Positions 6,304 through 10,866 of a stretch of 10,866 nt of DNA are shown here, piece by piece. The stretch comes from Candidatus Bipolaricaulota bacterium. GTDB taxonomy: Bacteria; Bipolaricaulota; Bipolaricaulia; RBG-16-55-9. The stretch is from assembly GCA_015487455.1 (NCBI GenBank), contig WFPR01000100.1, positions 1 through 10,866 on the forward strand, in the 5' to 3' direction. Below the pieces are notes generated by a model. That model was not told where the DNA came from and made no database searches. It was given only the letters and a program-made list of their open reading frames with translations. Position 1 is the first letter of the stretch; each line of letters begins with the position of its first letter. Position numbers and translations under genes: made by a program.

Positions 6304-7413
6304 TCACGGCGTGAAGGCCTCCCGGCGCACCGTCGCCCGCTCGACCCGCTCCTCCACCACCTCGACGCCGATCCCCGGCCCCCGGGGCACGGGGAGCGTC
6401 CCGTCGGGGTTGAGCACGAAGGGCGGCTCGACCAGATCCCGGCGATAGTAGCGGGCGCTCTCCGAAAGGTCGTTCGGGAGGGTGAAGCCGGGCAGCGACG
6501 CCAGGGCGACGTTGTGCGCCCGGCCGATGCCCGTCTCGAGCATCCCGCCGCACCAGACGGGGACGCCCCTCTCGACGCAGAGGTCGTGAACTTTCCGCGC
6601 CGCGGCGAGCCCCCCGACCCGCCCCGGCTTGACGTTGATGATGCGACCGCTGCCCAGCTTCAGCGCCTGGCGCGCCGCCTCGGGGGACGGGACGCTCTCG
6701 TCCAGACAAATGGGCGTCCTGAGCTGCTTTTGAAGCTCGGCGTGGTCCACCAGATCGTCGTAGCGGAACGGCTGCTCGATCATCATCAGCTCGAACCGAT
6801 CGAGCGCCTTGAGCGTGTCGAGGTCGCTCAGGGTGTAGGCGGCGTTCGCGTCGACGCTGAGGGGGATGGGGCCGAAGCGCTCGCGCACCGCCTTCACGAC
6901 CTGGACGTCCCACCCCGGCCGGATCTTGAGCTTGACGCGCCGGTAGCCGCGCGCCAGCGCCCGTTCGACGCGCTCGAGGAGCGCCTCCAGCGACGGCTGG
7001 ATCCCCAGCGAGATCCCGCTCTCGACCCGCTCCTTGACGCCCCCGAGCGCCTCCCGCAGCGAGATCCCTTGGGCCTGGGCCCAGAGGTCCCAGAGGGCCG
7101 CCTCCAGTCCGGCCTTGGCCATGGGGTGGCCCCGCACGCGCGCCCACCCCCGGGCCATCGTCTCGGGGTGCTCCAGGGGCCTCCCGAGCACCGTCGGGAT
7201 CAGGAAGCTCCTGAGCACGTGCCAGGCCGTCTCGACCGTCTCGTACGAGTACCACGGCCCGCTTCCCGCGACGCACTCGCCCCAGCCCACCAGCCCGTCG
7301 CTCTGGGCTTTGACGAGCACGCAGGGCCGGAGGCTCTCCCGTCCGAAGCTCGTCTCGAAGGGCTCCACCAGCGGCAGCTCCACCAAGATCAGCTCCACGC
7401 GCTCGAGCTTCAT
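6304..7413 (-). CDS. menC: o-Succinylbenzoate synthase / N-succinylamino acid racemase (enolase superfamily)
   Basis: This is a 369-residue member of the muconate-lactonizing subgroup of the enolase superfamily. The barrel residues are all present: K161-x-K163 (KLKIRPGWD), metal ligands D188 (SVDAN), E213 (MIEQPF) and D238 (CLDES), and base K262 (NVKPGRVGG). Their spacing closely follows the Amycolatopsis bifunctional enzyme. A capping domain (1-125) carries the GWGEC motif. The family dehydrates SHCHC to o-succinylbenzoate in menaquinone synthesis, racemizes N-succinylamino acids, or does both; sequence alone does not decide. No other men gene is in the window. A COG3375 acyltransferase gene lies upstream, beyond a toxin-antitoxin pair, which favours the racemase role. 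ATG 7413 follows AAAGGGGAG (7424-7416). recO follows 35 bases downstream. Confidence 0.9.
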   Translation of the reverse strand: MKLERVELILVELPLVEPFETSFGRESLRPCVLVKAQSDGLVGWGECVAGSGPWYSYETVETAWHVLRSFLIPTVLGRPLEHPETMARGWARVRGHPMAKAGLEAALWDLWAQAQGISLREALGGVKERVESGISLGIQPSLEALLERVERALARGYRRVKLKIRPGWDVQVVKAVRERFGPIPLSVDANAAYTLSDLDTLKALDRFELMMIEQPFRYDDLVDHAELQKQLRTPICLDESVPSPEAARQALKLGSGRIINVKPGRVGGLAAARKVHDLCVERGVPVWCGGMLETGIGRAHNVALASLPGFTLPNDLSESARYYRRDLVEPPFVLNPDGTLPVPRGPGIGVEVVEERVERATVRREAFTP

Positions 7414-7423
7414 CGCTCCCCTT

Positions 7424-7437
7424 TAGCTGTTAGCTGT
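7424..7437. repeat. Tandem 7-mer in the leader of the racemase gene
   Basis: TAGCTGT occurs twice in a row (7424-7430 and 7431-7437), overlapping the upstream edge of the minus-strand ribosome site for menC. The copy number of two is too low to infer a function. Confidence 0.5.
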
Positions 7438-7444
7438 CCTCGCT
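7436..7444. repeat. Left copy of a 9-bp direct repeat flanking the toxin-antitoxin pair
   Basis: GTCCTCGCT at 7436-7444 recurs exactly at 8101-8109. The copies lie just outside the toxin-antitoxin promoter on the left and at the stop codon of the GNAT gene on the right. This could be a target-site duplication left by insertion of the 665-bp cassette. A 9-base match could also arise by chance in GC-rich DNA. Confidence 0.4.
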
Positions 7445-7447
7445 CGT

Positions 7448-7470
7448 CGCCGCATTGTACAATAGCGGCG
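7448..7470. promoter_or_regulatory. Palindromic operator over the -10 box of the toxin-antitoxin promoter
   Basis: CGCCGC (7448-7453) and GCGGCG (7465-7470) are inverted copies around a perfect 10-bp palindrome ATTGTACAAT (7454-7463), with one extra A at 7464. The centre supplies TACAAT at 7458-7463 as a -10 box, 17 bases before ATG 7481. By symmetry it also offers a -10 on the minus strand towards menC. No good -35 box is visible on either side. Type II antitoxins commonly bind such sites to repress their own operon, so this is the likely autoregulatory site. Confidence 0.6.
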
Positions 7471-7480
7471 GTGAACCGGC

Positions 7481-7729
7481 ATGGCCCGCAACCAGGACAA
7501 AACCAAGCGCCTCCTTGAGTGCGAAGCCCAAGTCGGTCCCGATCGGACCCTTCGCCTCCCGGAGGAGGTCGCGGAGCGCCTCGCGCCCGGCCAAAGGGTC
7601 CGCGTGATCCTCGTGCTCGATCTCGATCTTGACCTCGACGCCGACGAGAGCGCCGACTGGCGCCGTCTGACGGCCGAGGAGTTCCTCAAGGGGTACGCCG
7701 AGGGCGACTCCATCTACGACCGACTGTGA
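7481..7729 (+). CDS. Antitoxin of a MazEF/PemIK-like toxin-antitoxin pair
   Basis: This 82-residue protein is the predicted labile partner of the next gene. Residues 13-45 (ECEAQVGPDRTLRLPEEVAE) resemble the swapped-hairpin AbrB/MazE-type DNA-binding fold, with a 'LPEEVAERLAPGQRVRVIL' ending. The C-terminal part (60-82), with W60, FLKGY and SIYDRL, is the amphipathic tail found in many antitoxins paired with MazF-like toxins and probably wraps the toxin. Between them is a striking LDLDLDLDAD run (46-55) encoded by five near-identical hexamers. ATG 7481 follows GGTGA (7470-7474). A palindrome covers the promoter. The toxin start is 15 bases after the stop. Assignment rests on fold-like features and the neighbour. 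Confidence 0.75.
   Translation: MARNQDKTKRLLECEAQVGPDRTLRLPEEVAERLAPGQRVRVILVLDLDLDLDADESADWRRLTAEEFLKGYAEGDSIYDRL
7616..7645. repeat. Five-unit hexanucleotide repeat in the antitoxin gene
   Basis: Units CTCGAT, CTCGAT, CTTGAC, CTCGAC and GCCGAC run from 7616 to 7645 in frame, encoding alternating Leu-Asp between the DNA-binding and toxin-binding parts. Only synonymous changes separate the first four units, as expected after expansion of one unit. Confidence 0.8.
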
Positions 7730-7744
7730 TTCGATCCTGCTGTC

Positions 7745-8116
7745 ATGCCCCGTCTACATCCGCGGTATAGCCCCGGAGACGTGGTGCTCTTGGCGTTTCC
7801 CTACACGGACGCGGCTCAAACGAAGAAGCGCCCCGCTCTCGTGCTGCTCGACGCCGGGGACGCGGATCTCGTCGTCGCCCGCGTCACCACGCACCCGCAC
7901 CAGACCCCGTACGACGTCCGGCTCCTTGAGTGGCAAGCCGCGGGTCTGCTGGCCCCCTCCGTCGTCCGCCTTCACAAAGTGGCTGCCCTGGAGAAGACGT
8001 TGGTCGAGCGCGTCTTGGGGAGGCTTCATCCCCGGGATCGTCAAGCCGTGGCCGACACCCTGCGAAAGCTGTGCGCAGATCTCACCGCGGCGTTCTCGTC
8101 GTCCTCGCTACCCTGA
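7745..8116 (+). CDS. MazF/PemK-like toxin (predicted endoribonuclease)
   Basis: This 123-residue protein has the MazF/PemK/CcdB-fold hallmarks. It starts SPGDVVLLAFPYTD and has QTKKRPALVLL with the expected catalytic R29. An ARVTTHP strand supplies T48 or T49, and there is a VRLHKVAALEKTLVERVLGRL segment and a C-terminal helix. MazF toxins cleave single-stranded RNA and halt translation until the antitoxin binds. The start ATG 7745 has no ribosome site and lies 15 bases after the antitoxin stop, so translation is probably coupled. The gene's last codons (SSSSLP) run into the 3' end of the convergent GNAT gene by nine bases and lie on the right copy of a 9-bp direct repeat. This suggests that the last residues were supplied by the insertion site. 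Confidence 0.85.
   Translation: MPRLHPRYSPGDVVLLAFPYTDAAQTKKRPALVLLDAGDADLVVARVTTHPHQTPYDVRLLEWQAAGLLAPSVVRLHKVAALEKTLVERVLGRLHPRDRQAVADTLRKLCADLTAAFSSSSLP
8101..8109. repeat. Right copy of the 9-bp direct repeat
   Basis: GTCCTCGCT lies in the last codons of the toxin and shares two bases with the minus-strand TAG stop of the GNAT gene (8110-8108). It is paired with 7436-7444. Confidence 0.4.
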
Positions 8117-9007
8117 TCGGCCCCGTCCCAGCACGTCCTCCGCGGAGGCCCGCTCCAGCAGGTAAAATCCGCGGCGCCCGTCCCCGTCGGGCACGACGAG
8201 GAACTCGCTCACGAGGTAGCCCCGCCCGAGATAGTGCCGAAAGATCTCGCGGGTCTCGAGCCGCCAGCGCCGGGCCAGCTCCAGGTCGCGCCGCTTCAGC
8301 GCGTTGAGGTCCGTCGGGATCTCGACGAGCAGCTTCCCCTCCTGAAGGTCAAGGCGGACCTCGGCGTTGACGAGCAGGCCCCCGCGCCGCTCCGTGACGT
8401 TCACAAAAGGCGCCTCGGGCAGCTTTCGCCCCTTCGCGTTCCCGTGCGCGCCCTCTTCCCCGTCCACGCGGGCGCGCACCCGCGCCGAGCGGAGCCACCA
8501 CTCGACCTCGAAGCGGTCCGTCGGCAGCCCGCGGTTCAGCTCGTCGCGCATGTCGCCGTAGACGTCCTCCTCGTAGCGCCGGGCGATCACGCCCAGCTTG
8601 GCGAAGTTGAAGTGGGCGTTCGCGCTCTGCAGCGGGTCGAACGTCCAGGTGACGAGGTCGAGCCCCTGGGCGAGCACCGCCGCCCGCTGGGCGAGCTTCA
8701 GCCGGTAGCCCACCCCGCGGTAGCGCCGCTCCGGCAGCACCCCGCACATGAGCGAGCAGTGCTTCCAGCGCCGGTGCTCCGGGTCGTAGCCCAAGAACCC
8801 GAAGACGAACCCGACGAGCGCCCCGTCGGGCTCGGGCTCGTAGGCCCCGAGCAGCACCCCGCCGTTGCGCTGCGCCGTCAGCAGCACGTGATGGGGCACC
8901 ACGCTCAGGTCCGCGAAGCCCCAGATGCGCTGCTGCAGCCGCTCGCACTCGCGAAAGCCCTCGTGCGCGGTGATGGGGCGAACCTCGATCTCGACGGCCC
9001 CGCTCAT
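8108..9007 (-). CDS. GNAT-family acyltransferase, COG3375 type
   Basis: A 299-residue protein with an N-terminal GNAT domain. The cofactor loop RYRGVGYRLKLAQRA (95-109) fits R-x-x-G-x-G. Next comes the characteristic LVTWTFDPLQSANAHFNF block (118-135), followed by KLGVIARRYEEDVYGDM and LPTDRFEVEWWL. This is the pattern of the COG3375 group. Members encoded beside N-succinylamino acid racemase are known to transfer succinyl groups from succinyl-CoA to D-amino acids, the step before racemization. The substrate here is inferred from its neighbour. The C-terminal half binds no recognised ligand. ATG 9007 follows AGAGGG just upstream. The gene is 45 bases downstream of the diguanylate cyclase on the same strand. 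Its stop overlaps the toxin gene tail to tail. No M20-type desuccinylase, the third pathway member, is in the window. Confidence 0.85.
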   Translation of the reverse strand: MSGAVEIEVRPITAHEGFRECERLQQRIWGFADLSVVPHHVLLTAQRNGGVLLGAYEPEPDGALVGFVFGFLGYDPEHRRWKHCSLMCGVLPERRYRGVGYRLKLAQRAAVLAQGLDLVTWTFDPLQSANAHFNFAKLGVIARRYEEDVYGDMRDELNRGLPTDRFEVEWWLRSARVRARVDGEEGAHGNAKGRKLPEAPFVNVTERRGGLLVNAEVRLDLQEGKLLVEIPTDLNALKRRDLELARRWRLETREIFRHYLGRGYLVSEFLVVPDGDGRRGFYLLERASAEDVLGRGRSG

Positions 9008-9009
9008 CG

Positions 9010-9050
9010 CCCTCTTTTGGCTTTACTTTTGCTTGTGCTTTTTGCTTTAT
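9010..9050. repeat. A/T-rich degenerate repeat between the cyclase and GNAT genes
   Basis: The gap holds recurring GCTTT-like units on the plus strand (GGCTTTACTTTTGCTT, then GTGCTTTTTGCTTTA). This equals a run of AAAGC/AAAAGC units in the presumed leader of the GNAT mRNA. It stands out sharply from the GC-rich genes on both sides. It may keep the ribosome site unstructured, or be a degenerate dispersed repeat. Confidence 0.5.
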
Positions 9051-9052
9051 CG

Positions 9053-10866
9053 CTAAGGAGAGGGACGGCTGACGACGATGGCCCGCTTGCTCTTGCGGCG
9101 CTCCTCCGCCGCCCGCCCCTTGCGGCGATGGTACAGGAAGGCGTCGGCCCGTTCCAGCACCCGTTCGATCGGCTCGCCGCTCGCGGGGTCCCAGGTGGCC
9201 ACGCCGAAGCTGATCGAGAGCTTGTGGTCGGGGTCGGGCAGGCCGGGGGTCCAGCCCTCCCCCTCCAGCGCCCGGCGCAGCCGTTCCATCGCGCGCTCGG
9301 CCTCCTCGCGGGTCGTCTCCGGCATCACGATCAGGAACTCGTCGCCGCCGTAGCGCACCACCACGTCGCCCGCGCGCACGTTCTGCCTCAGCCGACGGGC
9401 CACCTCCCGGAGCACCCGGTCGCCCACGAGGTGCCCGAACCGGTCGTTGATCTCGAAGAAGCGGTCGAGGTCGACCATCACCAGCGAGATCGGCCGCCCG
9501 GAGCGCCGGGCCCGCTCCCGCTCCTGCTTCAAGAACTCGTTGAGGTAGTGGCGGCTGTAGGCCCCCGTCAGCGCGTCGTGGAGGGCCATCCGCTTCAAGC
9601 GCTCCCGGTCGCGGGCCCGCAGCACCGCGGCCGTGATCTCGTCGCGCAGCGCCCAGAGCTTCTGGGCGTCCGCTTCGGTGAAGGCGCCCTCCCGCTCCAG
9701 GTTGTTGACGTTGAAGAAGGCGATCGCCCGGCCCGTCTCCGGGTCGCGGATCGGCAGCACGATCGTCGAGCCGGGCGCCGGCACCCCCACTTCCTCAAGG
9801 ATCCGCCGGGTGACGGAGTGCTCCAGCTGCTGGGAGCGCGTCAGGATCGTGGGGCGGTCGCTCCGAAGGACCTGAGCCAGCTCCTCCTCGCGGTACTCAA
9901 CCCGTCGAAGCTTCTCGAGGGGCCGCCCGATCGCGACCCAGAAGCGATAGACGCCCCTCTCCTCGTCGTAGATCACCACGCTGCCCGCGTCCGCCTTGGG
10001 CCGGAGCAGCCGAACGGCCCGCTCCAGGACGCGGCGGAGCAGCGTCTCGAAGTCCGTGGTCTCGTTCAGCTCGCGCAGGAACTCGTTCAGCTCGCGCAGC
10101 TGCTCGCGGTGCCCCAGCTCGCGCAGGGCCATCCCCAGCTGACGGCCCAGCGCCTCGAGCAGCTCCTGGTCCTCGCGGGTGAAGGCGCTCGGCCGGGTGC
10201 TCTCGATGTCGATCACGCCGAGCACCTCGCCGCCCTCGACGATGGGGACGGCCAGCTCCGAGCGGATCGCGGGATGGCCCACCAGGTAGTCGGGGTCCCG
10301 GGAGACGTCGGGGACGAGGGCCGGCTTGCCGGTGCGGGCCACCCGCCCGCAGATCCCCCGGGCCAGGGGGAGCCTCCGAAAGGCCTCGAAGCGGACCTCC
10401 TCGCGCGGCAGGACGGTGTCGTAGCCCGCCTCGCGCACCACCAGCTCGTCCCCCTCGCGCAGGAAGATCACCACGTGCTCGTAGTGGAAGTTCCGGCGGA
10501 TGACCTCCACGCCCGCCCGCAGGAGGTCGTCAAGGGTGCGCAGGCGGGCCAGCCGCTCGCTCAGGCGGTAGATCCCCTGCAGCCGCTCCTGGGAGCGCCG
10601 CAGGGCCTCCTGGCGCTCCAGCCCGCCCAGGGCCAGCGCCAGCTGGTCGGCCAGCGCCTGCAGCAGGCTCACGTCGTCGGGGGTGTAGGCGTTCGGCCGC
10701 CGGTCCTCGAGGTTGAGGACGCCGAGGAGCCGCTCGCCCAGCTGAATGGGGACGGCCAGCTCCGAGCCCTCGGGCCGCGTCCCCGGCTTGCAGATGTACC
10801 TCGGGTCCCGGGAGACGTCGGGGACGAGGGCCGGCGCCCGCTCGCGGGCCACCCACCCCACCACCC
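9053..10866 (-). CDS. Multi-GAF diguanylate cyclase (GGDEF), N-terminus outside window
   Basis: The frame is open to the window edge; 603 codons are visible. Residue numbers count from base 10864. A partial GAF domain (1-80) is followed by a second (about 105-250), a heptad-repeat linker (251-270) and a third GAF (about 270-415). A GGDEF domain comes next (about 420-583), then a basic tail. The catalytic motif RYGGDEF (504-510) is intact. RAGD (497-500) stands five residues before it, the RxxD inhibitory c-di-GMP site. DLDRFFEINDRFGH (465-478) is the usual metal and substrate helix. The protein should make c-di-GMP from two GTP under control of small-molecule or redox signals sensed by the GAF domains. 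Ligands are unknown, and haem- or bilin-binding cysteines are not obvious. The first visible GTG is an internal Val, not a start. The GNAT gene follows 45 bases downstream. Confidence 0.93.
   Translation of the reverse strand, partial: VVGWVARERAPALVPDVSRDPRYICKPGTRPEGSELAVPIQLGERLLGVLNLEDRRPNAYTPDDVSLLQALADQLALALGGLERQEALRRSQERLQGIYRLSERLARLRTLDDLLRAGVEVIRRNFHYEHVVIFLREGDELVVREAGYDTVLPREEVRFEAFRRLPLARGICGRVARTGKPALVPDVSRDPDYLVGHPAIRSELAVPIVEGGEVLGVIDIESTRPSAFTREDQELLEALGRQLGMALRELGHREQLRELNEFLRELNETTDFETLLRRVLERAVRLLRPKADAGSVVIYDEERGVYRFWVAIGRPLEKLRRVEYREEELAQVLRSDRPTILTRSQQLEHSVTRRILEEVGVPAPGSTIVLPIRDPETGRAIAFFNVNNLEREGAFTEADAQKLWALRDEITAAVLRARDRERLKRMALHDALTGAYSRHYLNEFLKQERERARRSGRPISLVMVDLDRFFEINDRFGHLVGDRVLREVARRLRQNVRAGDVVVRYGGDEFLIVMPETTREEAERAMERLRRALEGEGWTPGLPDPDHKLSISFGVATWDPASGEPIERVLERADAFLYHRRKGRAAEERRKSKRAIVVSRPSP
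10061..10099. repeat. Exact 21-bp-period repeat in the coiled-coil linker of the cyclase
   Basis: CTCGTTCAGCTCGCGCAG occurs at 10061-10078 and 10082-10099, a 21-base period equal to one heptad. It encodes LRELNEFLRELNE between the second and third GAF domains. A third partial copy (CAGCTCGCGCAG) lies at 10117-10128. Confidence 0.85.
10293..10325. repeat. 33-bp direct repeat, GAF2 copy
   Basis: This stretch encodes PALVPDVSRDP of the second GAF domain and is identical to 10803-10835 in the first, at a distance of 510 bases. A second identical block of 22 bases (10242-10263 and 10746-10767) encodes the SELAVPI region. Confidence 0.9.
10803..10835. repeat. 33-bp direct repeat, GAF1 copy
   Basis: Identical to 10293-10325 and encodes PALVPDVSRDP of the first GAF domain. 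It points to tandem GAF duplication with retained or converted sequence. Confidence 0.9.

Larger units (their letters stand above)
7436..8109. mobile_element. Putative inserted toxin-antitoxin cassette in the GNAT-racemase operon
   Basis: The plus-strand toxin-antitoxin pair with its promoter splits two minus-strand genes that belong to one known pathway. The segment is delimited by GTCCTCGCT at 7436-7444 and 8101-8109. Removing one repeat copy and the cassette (665 bases) would leave the GNAT stop about 30 bases before the racemase start, with its ribosome site intact. No transposase or terminal inverted repeat is present, so the mechanism is unknown. Confidence 0.4.

Noticed and set aside
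6284..7276. A 330-codon frame on the racemase strand, shifted by one
   Set aside because: Arg/Gly/Ala-rich shadow of a gene with every catalytic residue in the other frame.
6514..7518. A 334-codon open frame antisense to the racemase gene
   Set aside because: Low-complexity Arg/Pro/Leu/Asp composition typical of an antisense shadow; it would also cross the operator and antitoxin start.
8349..8948. A 199-codon shifted frame inside the GNAT gene
   Set aside because: Almost only Arg, Ala, Gly and Pro; a shadow of the GNAT frame.

Overview
The window comes from a bacterial chromosome. Most of it is very GC-rich, with G or C at most third codon positions and mostly compact gene spacing. The organism cannot be named from sequence alone. 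The secreted beta-helix paralogues together with GC-rich housekeeping genes would fit an uncultured thermophile-type lineage such as Bipolaricaulota/Acetothermia, but that is a guess. There is no RNA gene, no CRISPR array and no transposase, and no gene-free stretch above 300 bases.

Left part (1-3848, plus strand, visibly less GC-rich): the 3' end of an unidentified gene (1-177) is followed by three tandem paralogues of secreted or membrane-anchored right-handed beta-helix proteins (215-1423, 1430-2698, 2751-3848). All three have a hydrophobic N-terminus and a paired-cysteine cap before the helix, and cysteines near the C-terminus. The first carries an apparent one-base insertion at 1315-1317 that garbles its conserved C-terminal cap.

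Middle (3882-6268): fabF (minus) faces the beta-helix cluster. Back to back with it is an unusually good promoter that drives a 39-residue single-span membrane protein (5328-5447). A perfect 9-bp inverted repeat lies over the fabF -35 region. The 3' end of the small gene overlaps the 3' end of recO (minus), which has low-complexity insertions built from hexanucleotide repeats.

Right part (6304-10866): a GNAT acyltransferase of the COG3375 type (8108-9007) and an o-succinylbenzoate synthase/N-succinylamino acid racemase (6304-7413) lie in the same orientation. This pair is known from a D- to L-amino acid conversion pathway. Between them, in the opposite orientation, sits a MazEF/PemIK-like toxin-antitoxin pair (7481-8116), bounded by a 9-bp direct repeat and preceded by a palindrome over its -10 box. 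This looks like a cassette inserted into a former operon. Upstream of the GNAT gene is a multi-GAF diguanylate cyclase with intact GGDEF and I-site motifs, whose N-terminus lies beyond the window.
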